Source of the DNA: Mesaphorura yosii
Lineage: Eukaryota; Arthropoda; Collembola; Poduromorpha; Tullbergiidae
Reading direction: 5' to 3'
DNA length: 64,000 nucleotides
Assembly: GCA_009869945.1 (NCBI GenBank)
Contig: WIXG01000029.1
Coordinates: forward strand, 124,001 to 188,000
Shown here: in pieces, positions 39,452-49,632 of the stretch
Layout of the letters: each line of letters opens with the position of its first letter
Position numbering within the stretch: position 1 is the stretch's first letter
Made by a program: the position numbers and the translations under genes
The notes under the pieces: generated by a model
Told to the model about the DNA's origin: nothing
The model's database searches: none
What the model saw: the letters and a program-made list of their open reading frames with translations, nothing else

Positions 39452-42400
39452 CTGGGAGATTCACGTGGACTTCATTTGAAGATTATTGAACAAATGCGAA
39501 AGTATTTATTTATAGTGTCACAAATACTAGAGCCCTAGTCTCGCTGGAGTTTTAACTTGATGGCTATAGTTAGTTTATGGACGAATAATGTTTACATGTG
39601 TATTTTTCTAGAACCTCACAAACGAAATGTGAAGGATTGTAGTTTTGAACTCATGTAAATATTCACCAACCACCGGGACCGAAAAATTTCTTCTCCTTTG
39701 TCCTTTTGACTTGTAAATACTCTTCTTATTTTTTAATTGTTACAAAGTGTTTTTCTATTTTTACCCCACACTTTCTTACGTTCTTTATCTTGCATCCAAC
39801 CTTCGTCAAACCCTCCTGCGGAAGATTTTATTCCAATTCCAAACACGGCGTAACGTAACTAGTTGAACAAGTTGTGTTATGATTCCTTAATACACACTAC
39901 CCTTGTGCCAAAAAGTTGATCCTTATTCTTGATGAACAAAAATGACAATTTACATAGTTTTGCATATATGTTATGAGACTGTGATTGAGAAATTACCGAG
40001 TTCGGAGATTTCTGGACTGCCGAGATATTGATTGATAACTTTCGAGGGGCACGTTTGATGTTTTACGTCCTTCTTGTGGTATTCATATAAAAGAACCAAG
40101 TTGAAATTAATATCTTTCCATAAAAATCAAATGAGCTAATCTTATGTGTATTCATATTGTAGTCGAGAAACCTGTGCCGTTCTTTCGAATCCATCCTGTT
40201 AGTCAGTTTTAAATTAACTCATATCTTATCTTGGATAAGAAAAATAAGAATACAGATATGTAATCTCGTGTTGAATATCAGAGTATTTAATAGTTGTAGT
40301 AAGTGACGAAAGGCTGCAAGGCGCAATTCGATCAAATTTTGTAGCAATTTTGCAATGTATTTACTTTGCATTCGTGCAGTCTTCATTTATCTTTCTACAA
40401 ATTCTACTATTTCATACAGATGCGATTTGTTTCTTTTAAGTAAAGGGCTGAGTTTCTGCAAACTTTATGTTTGCGGACCCAGTTTGTGCCTTGGCAGATG
40501 CAATGAACCAGCAGTGTAGTGACACTTCGAAAGCTAGCAGTGATGATCAGCGCAGAGCGTTATCTGTATTCTATTTTCAAACAATATTCCTATCAAAAAT
40601 ATTCTATTCCCCTATCACTAAAAGCATCATGTACCTATATCAGAGTTGTCCTGCACTTGTCCGCAAGTCTTCATAGGTTGTATCTTAAACATTACGATTA
40701 TTTTTGTTGTGTGATTCGTATATGTAATACTACAAGTAGTAAAGTCACAATGTGATTCCTGGAAACCATAGTTGGGAAATTGTGTTTACTCAATTTTCAT
40801 GCGTTAAGCTGTGAAGTGTCACACTCACTTGCATTGCATCATATTACAACTTGTAATTCTGAATTAGAATCATCAGCCATGTGATCTGTTGACACTGTTG
40901 CATTAGTTGGCGTTTTTCCCTCAGATTAATCAAGACATGATGCACCTTCATTAATGCAAATCACATGACCTGTGGCATTTGACACGGAATTTGCAATTTG
41001 TGCCGCAAGATAAAAAGGGACATGCTCATGCAGGATTGAATTAATTAATGCATGCACTATAATCAGGAAAACTGTGCTGCATATTTTATGGTAATTCGGG
41101 CACATATGAAGTGCTGATCTCCCACACATGCACCGAGGCAGTGTCGCAATTGAGTCCAAAAATATTGACCAAACTCATGTGCACTGAGGTCAGCGTGCCA
41201 CTGGTGCCACGGGACCCACGATTTTTAATGCAATGCGAGATGACTGAATTCTGGTTGCATAATTCGATTCGCCGAAGCACCAAAAAGCGTGCACGCACAA
41301 TAAGCATTATTGCAAAAGCCACCAAGCCAGATTCCCATGAAAAGATGACGTTTGGCCATTCGCTTCCTTTTCTCTTTCTCGAAATCATAAAATTTAATGA
41401 AGGAGGAAAAGGAGGTTAGTTACGCACATGCTCGTGTCAAAAAGGAAATGGAATCTTTTAAAAAGGAACTCAGAAATTGTGTAACGCATAAAATTTAATT
41501 GTATAACAATCAATTGTAAAGAATGAAAATGAATCTGATAGTAAATCTCTAACTTGCTTTACTTTTTACCTCCTAATCAAGAAAAGCCCTGCCTCTCCTT
41601 TGACCATTGTGCGAGTAAGTGGTTTTACAGCTCAGTTATCATCTTTCCCACTTCCACTCCTTTTGTATAGTCAGTTATTGCTTGATGTCACGATCAGTAT
41701 TTATGGCTGGCGAAGTTACAATGATATCCTTATACATTCAATCTTGCATAATTTATGACTATTTATGCGCAGTCAATGAATATTTACATAATAATTACGC
41801 ACAGAGGCTCCAATTCGCACTGTGGCTGTTCGATGCGTGGCCCAGAATGAAATGAATGCAGACGAATTAGCGTTTTTCTTGTTCATCAAGTTTTCAACCA
41901 GCAAGCCTGGGCTCGCTCCTCGCTTGAGTCGAGTTGTTCGCGATGAATACGGATGGATGGGGTGTGTTGTTGTCTTTAAGTTCCTAATGCCTATGTCCAC
42001 TTTGTGAAATTAATTTTTAATTTGTGCTATGCATTAAAATATTCAGAAATGTGGACCAACAATCCCAATCGCAATTAACGGCCATCAACCTGTTAATTGG
42101 CGAATTGGAATCGCAAAACAATAAGCTCGACAAGACTTGCAAATCGCAACGCAACGTGCACGTTGAAAATGAATTCATCTTTACTCTAAGTCAAGCCAAG
42201 CGTTGTCATCATTTAATTTTCTGTGCTGAAGGATAACTCGTACCTTTCATGCCGTCGGTGTAAAACAAGTTAAGGAAGTAAAAGGAAAGTAATTCATTCT
42301 GAAATGTGATATGATTTGGGACTATTCGAGTACACGCTGGCAGTGAGGATGGCAAGGAAGTACGTCGTTTTTGACAAAACGATGATTATGTAACACGGTG

Positions 42401-42772
42401 GACGCGTACAGTCGTTTAAGGCATTCGCCGTACCTTCTTCGTGTTCTGCGTCGGACGATGAAGTATCCAACCCTTTTAATTTGACTTCTTGCTTATTATT
42501 GCGGTGCCGTTGTGCATAATGGACTTATTGACCTGTCGTTTGCTGTGGCCACGCGTCGCCAGCAGGCCAGGCCAGGCATTGGGCAATTGGGAATGACGCG
42601 CACCTTTTGTGATCGCGATGTTGATGAGATGAATCACGGCGATAGGGAAAAGAACACTACTGAGAGAAGTCACAAGTGACTTAATTCGCTTGACTATTCA
42701 TTTTCGTTAATTTGAAGCAATATTGCTGATATTCGTCGGCGGACTCAATTTCCGCCCATCGGACAACTTTCA
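39452..42772. other. Myosin IX 3'UTR and intergenic region
   Basis: About 3.3 kb of AT-rich sequence between the myosin stop and the TATA box of the His-rich gene. The first part must be the myosin 3'UTR, but I found no exact AATAAA on the plus strand, only variants (for example AATAAG near 40245), so its 3' end is not placed. Open frames on both strands at 41086-41419 overlap each other and show no family features. No RNA gene or transposon seen. Confidence 0.45.
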
Positions 42773-42779
42773 TATAAAA
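42773..42779 (+). promoter_or_regulatory. TATA box of the His-rich cuticle-type gene
   Basis: The heptamer TATAAAA lies 84 bases upstream of the start codon, in the context catataaaag. Transcription would be expected to start about 30 bases downstream, giving a 5'UTR of roughly 50 bases. TATA boxes are common in stage-specific, highly expressed genes such as those for cuticle proteins. Confidence 0.7.
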
Positions 42780-42856
42780 GGGCTGGCAACATGGGACTTG
42801 AGCGTATTTGAATTTGCGATCATTGAGCAGATCGACGCACAGAGTGCTCGTTCACC

Positions 42857-43730
42857 ATGCAGAAAGCCGTTTTCATACTGGTGAGTTCTCCACTCTTCAT
42901 ACTTGTGAGAAAATCTGGACTTTCCAGGCTGAGTACACATCTCGTACTAGTTTGTTTGTGGGATTCTAATTTGTATGGACTTATTTTGCTTCCAGGTCTG
43001 CGGTCTCCTCGCCAGGGCTCAAGGCGAGCCGCCCGTCGTCGAAGCCACGTATGGCCCACCGGCAGCAGAGTATGGCGCGCCCGTCGTGGCCGCAGCGCCT
43101 GTTGCAGAAGTTGCCCCAGTTTACGGTCCACCCGCCGCTGAGTATGGGGCTCCCGTCGTTGCAGCAGCTCCAGTTTATGGGCCTCCAGTCGTAGAGGCAG
43201 CACCAGTATCAGTTGGCTACTCCGCTGGTTACGGATCTGGAGGTGGTGGATGGGGAGCCCCCGCACCCGTCATTGTGGAGTACGGCAAGACCACGTACTC
43301 GCACGGTCCTACCCGGGTCAAGCAGTACAACTACCACTCGTACAAGACAATTCCGACCCACACAGTCAAGCACTTCCAGCATCACTCAACCCAGCAGAAG
43401 AAGATCATACATCAGCACAACCAGCACGAGAAGGTTATTCACCAGCACAATCACCACCAGCACGTTCTGAAGGAGCACCACGTTCACAAGGTGCATCTCC
43501 ACAACCTGCATTTGCTGAAACATAACGTTCACCAGCACAATATCCACAAGCTTCATGTTCATCAACCAATCTACCACCAGAACGAGAAGCACGTCAAGAA
43601 GGTGACTGAGGAACACAAGACTCGCACAAGCGTTGGCGAAACATCGGAGCACAGGCACCAGTTCCACGAGTCGAAGACACACGCTGCTCCAATCTACAAG
43701 GTCCAGAGAGGCTGGGGATGGAGCCGCTGA
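42857..43730 (+). CDS. Secreted histidine-rich, cuticle-type structural protein
   Basis: Two exons, 42857-42880 and 42996-43730, encode 252 residues. Exon 1 holds only MQKAVFIL; the signal peptide (to about residue 17, MQKAVFILVCGLLARAQG) is split by the 115-bp intron, typical of arthropod cuticle genes. The mature protein has an Ala/Pro/Val/Tyr-rich part with two copies of YGPPAAEYGAPVVAAAP and shorter variants, a glycine-rich hinge (GYGSGGGGWG), and a strongly His-rich half with repeated HQHN and HxH motifs from 43380 to 43580. It lacks the Rebers-Riddiford chitin-binding consensus. A structural role in cuticle or another extracellular matrix is likely; His clusters could bind metal or react with quinones in cross-linking. 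The exact family is not recognised. Confidence 0.85.
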
Positions 43731-43858
43731 GGTTAAATAGTTAACCATCTTGTTTTATTCCCTGTTCATTATTACGGCGACTCATTTTTGTGATGTCTTT
43801 TGTTCTGCGCTGTTATTTCTGGTACGCCATCGCCAAAAGGCAGTATGGAATTGGTGGA

Positions 43859-43864
43859 AATAAA
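43859..43864 (+). terminator. Poly(A) signal of the His-rich gene
   Basis: Exact AATAAA, 129 bases after the TGA stop, in gaaataaacg. It is the first such signal downstream of the gene. Confidence 0.75.
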
Positions 43865-43888
43865 CGTTCGAATACGCTGCATTAAGGA

Positions 43889-43911
43889 TTTATTTGTGTT
43901 CACTCTTTATT
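43889..43911 (-). terminator. Poly(A) signals of the SUMO protease gene
   Basis: Two AATAAA hexamers on the minus strand (TTTATT on the plus strand) at 43889-43894 and 43906-43911. They are the first exact matches below the protease stop at 44398, implying a 3'UTR of about 500 bases. They lie 25-47 bases from the opposing poly(A) signal, so the two transcripts probably overlap tail to tail. Confidence 0.6.
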
Positions 43912-44397
43912 AAATACCTTTCACGTATTTCTGCAGTATAAATCACTTGCAAATGTAAAATACCGTGCTGGACACGGAATATGTACACAACGTATTTCAT
44001 TTTCAAGAGCTAAGATCACAACAGAACAGATGTCTTAACTGTATGAATTTGATCAACAGCCGCATACTGTATCGCTTGAGTTTCTTCTACACAATGCCAA
44101 CCTGACCAGCTACCCTTGCCATAACGTTACCGTTCTTGTCTAAATTATGCTCAGGTTCAGTCCAATAGACATAAGAGTAGTAATCTGTAACCTATTATCT
44201 CATAAACTATAAACATTAACAAACTTGGAGAGTAATTCGAATCCAACCGATAATTATGACGCTTGAAGATAAATGCTTACAAAAAGTACAAGTGAATTAG
44301 TAAAGTTAAGTTTACTGATATATGCGCTTCTTAAATCCGAAGTCCTTGTTGATGGTCGTGGATGATTGACTAAATTGACTTAATTTTGCTCTAGACA
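43912..44397 (-). other. 3'UTR of the SUMO protease gene
   Basis: AT-rich sequence between the protease stop codon and its first poly(A) signal. No open frame or repeat of note. Confidence 0.5.
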
Positions 44398-47300
44398 TCA
44401 TCCATTGACTGAGTGCTCAGAGATAGTACTCTCTTCTGTAGTTTCTTCCATTTCTGTTGTTTCCTGCTCTTCTGGTTGTGTGCTTTGTGATGAAAGCTGT
44501 CCCTGTTCCTCGTCTGCTGAATGTGCGTCTTGCGCAGCAGGGCTCTCCTGCTTGTTATCCGGTGGCAGCTGATTTTCTTCCGCGGTTGAGTACTCATTTG
44601 ACAGGAATTGGAGCTGAGGAAGGGTAGCCAAATGCTCCGGAGCTTCTTGTTTTACACGTTCAAGAATCGAATTGTATATTTCTTGTCGTCTTGTCCCCAA
44701 TACTGAGATGGGGAACCAATCTACCATGTCGTGAAGAGGTAGCGCAAATGAATAAATAGGATTTTTGAAAAATGCTTCTGCATATTGCAAAAGAAATATC
44801 CCACAATCACTAGAATTTGGTTGGAGTGGTACCATCGGCTGATACCCTGGAAAGGTATGCACGTCAAAGACTCGTTGTGCGCCTTTCTTTTCCTGTCAAA
44901 ATAGTCAGAATTATAAAAATTGAGAACACGTAGCCTGGCCTAGAAAGCCTACTGACAAATACCTGATATTCCATGTACAGGTAGTCTCGTAAATTCTTGT
45001 AAAGGATTCGGTGATTATCACCATTTACTGAGTCAAATATTAATATGCAAGGTTGTTTCATTCGAGGCCTATCGAGGTCCTCCAAGTCTGTATACTTTCG
45101 AAACTCCCCCTTGTCTGCAAAAAAGTCGGCTCTTTTAGATACGAGAATTTTACTCGTAGTATATACCTCATAACTGAAACCTACCTGCCCTAGCACTAGG
45201 TACGGTGGCTGGAAGTTTCCCTTGGCTTCCGGGAAATGCCAAGCGAATATTACGCCACTCTAATTTCTCTAAGCCATCATAGGTATGGGGTCCTTCCAGA
45301 CCAGGAAAACAAATTATCGCCAAATACCAATGTGCTCTAAAGTAAAGCAAATAACAATTACTAATGGGTCGTGAATTTTGTGGATAAGAAACTAGACAAC
45401 TTACTCCTCATTCACCGGCACAACTATAAAGTCTTTGCTAAACAAGTCAAACTTCTTGGTCCATTTCTTCACTCGTTGATGCTTTCTTTGTATCAACGGA
45501 ATCGAGGGATCCGTCTCAAAGCTGTAGGACTTTTTCTTTGAAGCCGTAGATAGTCTTTTGTAAAAGAAGGCCGAAAATATTTGTGTTTTACTTTTCAGCG
45601 GCTCGCTCAATCGAGAGTGGATCTCCATAAGCCAGTAATCGATAATTTGGTCGTTGAGGTACTGCCCCTCACCCAATGACAAGACATCAACGTTTGATAA
45701 TTCAAAAGTATGCCGCATTAAAAACCTAAATATTTTTCGAGCATGAAATCAAACAATAAAGTCATTCAAGCATCGCTGCCATTACAATGAAATGACTTTA
45801 TACTTACTTTTTCAATTCACCAGTGTATGCAGAAGTCGGAGTTTCACGGCATGCTAATTCGAGAACTTCTCCGGACTTCGAGAATTTTGGGGGCCGTGTT
45901 GGTGTGGAACCGTTCTCGTCCAAAAATGAAACGGGATTTGAGTCGTCTTTGCGTCTTTTAGCACCTTGTAAGTTACTTTTTGTCGATGCCTCTTCTAAGA
46001 GTTTAGAGTTAGCACTCTCTTCGCTTATTTCTTCAAGCAAGGGTAAACTCCGTTTTATAGCGTTTCCGTGAAAAAGTGAAAAGTCTTCACCATTTAACTT
46101 CAACATCACAAATAATTCCGGTTCATCTGCAAGTATTGTAAATAATTAATAAATACGAATCCCTCTTTCATGCACGAATTTTAAATTCATGATTAGCTAG
46201 TAGGTGGGATGCAACTCCTGTTGCAACTCCACGACAAAGTTCGCTGCTTACAGCAAGGTCTCGTGAGTGAGCATTCGATATGGTAAATTAAGCAATCGAT
46301 CTCCAACGAAAGATCATAGTCTGCTTAAAGGTTTCTTACCGCCAGTGCAAAACTCGGCGTCAGTCATTCCAAGATTTTCACGCAACCAATTGGCATGCTT
46401 GCCATCAACAGTGATGAACAAAATTGGGAATTTTTTTGATAAATGCCCTTGCATTTTTCGGACGTGATTCAAGACAATGACACAGTCCTTGATTACCTCT
46501 ATCAAGAGAACGACAATAAATTCCTTTTTCTTGCCACTGAGCAGGAGTTTGTAGTAAAAATTGATTTGCTCTTACCATTATTTTCAAAATGTGGTAATCC
46601 AAACAAAATTCCTTCCGTAGACACAGTGGCCATCAGTTTTCTTCCGTTTTCTTTTCCATTTTCAGGCAAAACTTCATAGGGTCCAACTCGTATGGAATCG
46701 CAAAGTATTGTTGCGAATTGGGTATGGGGAAGAGTATTGGATATGATCTGCTTAATTTTTTTAATTGCTGCAACAAACAAAATGGATAGTCATAAAGAAA
46801 TCCCATGACTCATGCACGCTTCAAAGTTTAAAAAAAACTTACAATCCTCTGGCGAAAACTCAACGTCTTGCTGTCCTTTGTCCATCCTAGTTTGATTCAA
46901 ATTCGACATCGGTGCTGGATAGGTAAGGGCTGTACTACCGTATTTTAAATTAGGGGCAGTTTCGAAACCCAAATTGCTCAGAGATGTGCTTGAGGATAAG
47001 TCACTTGTTTCGCTATCACTAGGTGTTTGACGTGTTTCTATTCCTCCGATTTGAAAAGTAGTGGAAGGTCTTTCGATTATTTCTAGGTCTTCACCAGAAA
47101 TGTCCACATACATAGGAGTTCTCGGTCCTCGACTCTAAAGAAGCATGAAGATGTTAGTTTACCGAGGTACAGTTCGAGGCTGGAGCCCACCAACTCGACT
47201 ACTTGACAAGATTTCTAATTCTTACCTTTGGTTTGTTATTTGAAGTCCTATTAACAGACACACGAGATGCTGGAGACACGGCGGGGTTTGCTCTTACTGC

Positions 47301-48357
47301 CTGTTTTCGGCGTCGAGAAGGCGTCAATGTAGGCAGGTTTGTTCCAATGCTAGGTATGTTTGTCGCCGAAATTGGAATGGGAGTAGTTGAAAGAGGCGGT
47401 ATGAGGGGAGGACGTGTTTGAATGCTCAAACCAGGCAAACCCGGATTGGTACTGAAATTATTGAATGTATGGTGATATCTTGGTGGTCTTGGCTTTAGCG
47501 TGCTATGAAATTCGCAAGCAATCAGATATCTCTCACTGCAAAACACATAATCTTGTCGTAAGGGCTTTATATCCAGATGAATTTCATCCTGGCCATCCTC
47601 ACGACGTGCTCGAGTAGCTTGCAATTCGAATGCTTCCCCTAAAGGAAAATCAGCAATAACGATGATGAACGGCTTCCCTCGAAATTTGTTGGCCATTTAA
47701 AATGAAAAGCGCAAATGTGTTGTTTATGCTTACATTTCGGCGCGGGACCAAAGACCACGAAATATTGAGGAATACCAACGTCGAGGCTTTTCGAATGATA
47801 GATAATGAGAGTTTTTGGAGATATTTTCACATCCGTTACGGGACAGTACTCCAAATCTTGAGCCTTGTTCGTCTCCCACCTATACCTCGCCACTTTCAGA
47901 CCAGAGTATTCATTCGGGATGGAATTCGGCAAAGTTATCCGCGATAGCCTGGTTATACTTAAATGCTGCTGAAGTATGTTGATTGTTAACGGTAGCTTCC
48001 AAAGATTGATAGATTGTTGTTCTTCAGTTTTTGACTCGTTCGCGGTCTTCAGTTGTGCCGCGTTCAGGTCGGTGGTACAGACACCAGGTCTATAGTTGTA
48101 ATCGTGGTATCCTTTAGGAAGGACCAAATGAGAGTGCCCAGTCACGAAGTTGATTTGTGGAACAAGTTGACTCACTGCTGGGGTTGATGGGAAACCACCT
48201 TCCTGGTGCCATTTAAAGCAAATATTAGTAAATCATTCAAATTAATTCAAAGATAAACTACAGACGACTTACCATAGTACTTAGCTTCCACGGACAAAGA
48301 ATGGCGGATCACTTCGGCCAGAGCTCCATCAAACCTCGGCTCCCATTTCTTTTGTTT
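44398..48357 (-). CDS. SENP6/SENP7 (Ulp2)-class SUMO-specific cysteine protease, 5' end unresolved
   Basis: A C48-family peptidase that removes SUMO, in this class mainly trimming poly-SUMO chains in the nucleus. Eleven exons in coding order: 48357-48273, 48177-47734, 47638-47226, 47134-46843, 46767-46576, 46498-46340, 46126-45808, 45725-45405, 45336-45185, 45114-44963, 44892-44398; phases agree and give 1007 residues. The N-terminal half is non-catalytic and partly disordered. The catalytic core begins GEGQYLNDQIIDYWL, then HQRVKKWTKKFDLFSKDF, catalytic His in AHWYLAIICFPG (45332-45330), Asp in CILIFDSV (45034-45032) and Cys in QPNSSDCGIFLLQYAE (44805-44803). An acidic Glu/Ser/Thr-rich tail ends at TGA. 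The core is split by 67-79-bp introns. No start codon is found in the most upstream exon, so at least one 5' exon is missing from the model. SENP6 and SENP7 cannot be told apart here. Confidence 0.92.
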
Positions 48358-49632
48358 CTGCAGAACATGAAGTACTTCGACTCGACCTCAATCTGCCCAA
48401 AGCACAAACTTTTAATTATCTGCGTATTAGCGACCAGATTTATGCTTTAGTTCTAATTAAATTATAGCCTGCGACTAGAAATTTTCATTTAATTCACGGT
48501 CAGCAGCCAGTGGTATGGCTTGGACAACGCCAACGAAAGCCGCCAAAGCGTTTGGACTAGTATTGCGACCAACGCGTCTTTACGATTATCGATCTCTTAA
48601 TTAAGAAATCGCTAATCGTAAAGACGCGTTAATTGCGACTTTTGCGACCGTCTTCTTTAGTACACTCAGCACTGTTTTCGTGAAAATTTGTTAGAGTAAT
48701 AGTAATAGAGGATTTAATGAATTGTGATGTACTTTCCAATAAATACCATTGAACAGGGGACGCTTTTCACGATCTATGAACTGAGCTACTTATTTAAGAA
48801 ATCTATCAAAATGAGTGCAAACTTGCAGTCCGATCCAGAAGGAGAGTTCGTACTTGATACTTGAAGCTTATGATTTTATAAAAGTTTTAAGCGTTACTCC
48901 TGTATTTCGACTTACAACTTGTTCGCAGATGATCTTGTGATCGCAGATCGTTCGTTGAAAATATTCACAGAATTCTGAATTCTTATCTGAAGAACTGAAG
49001 ACCTGAACAACTAATTTACACACCGCTTTGACACCTTTTCTTCTCTCATTAGTGATGGGTCTTTTAGACTAGAGAGTCTGCAATCGCTGTCCGCTCACTC
49101 CGCTGTCACTTTTGGTAACAAGATTGGAGCAGCCGAATATGATCAGTCAGAACCACAGCTCAGCAGCTTCACTTTTCTGAATGTGCTTTCACGTTGGTTC
49201 CTTTGCTTCAACTTTTACAAGTCCAGTAGGCTTTCATGCAGGTTGTCGCGTCTGTCTGGTGTGCTTGTCAGTCGCACTTTTCCTTTTTGTGTGTCCATCA
49301 TTTGCAAAAGCCGCAGCACTTCACTTTTATGTAGCACAGAATGATCGTACTTGCATTGGGTTGCGATGTGCTATTTTCTGTAGCTCGTACTCACTCGAGT
49401 TTGCCCTCGGACGCTTGCGTTCACCACATCCTTGTCTCCTATGATTTTGGATCACGGCCGGGAAAGAATTCAGTGTACAATTTGCAACTTTTTGAAAAGC
49501 GAAAGTTATGAAACCAACATCATAACTAAATTCGTAGGTATTTTAAGAAGGTTGTGCCAGAAATGGACATATAGAAGTTAAAAATTACGGCTGTAAATTC
49601 ATACTGACCACTGTGAAATCATAGATCACACA
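48358..49632. promoter_or_regulatory. Divergent promoter region between the SUMO protease and DNA-PKcs genes
   Basis: About 1.3 kb separates the most upstream protease exon (minus) from the DNA-PKcs start codon (plus). It must hold the missing 5' exon of the protease and both promoters. It contains the 60-bp palindrome at 48571-48630. A plus-strand open frame of 87 codons at 49181-49444 has a hydrophobic start but no resemblance to a known family and is not called. A three-codon upstream frame (ATG 49563, TAG) precedes the DNA-PKcs start. No TATA box stands out. Confidence 0.5.
48562..48639. repeat. Near-perfect 60-bp palindrome flanked by 8-bp direct repeats
   Basis: Arms 48571-48600 and 48601-48630 pair at 28 of 30 positions with no loop. 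The outer 18 bases of each arm (aacgcgtctttacgatta) match perfectly. Copies of attgcgac flank it at 48562-48569 and 48632-48639, each one base away from the arms. An 8-bp duplication flanking a foldback is what a hAT-type miniature element leaves, which is one reading; a protein-binding site in a shared promoter is another (it includes TATCGAT, close to the insect DRE motif). Confidence 0.75.

Noticed and set aside
41086-41419. About 100-codon open frames on both strands downstream of myosin
   Set aside because: Mutually overlapping shadows without motifs, promoter or poly(A) signal.
49181-49444. 87-codon open frame with a hydrophobic start upstream of DNA-PKcs
   Set aside because: Looks like a signal peptide only because of T-rich sequence; no downstream domain and no link to DNA-PKcs by splicing in frame.
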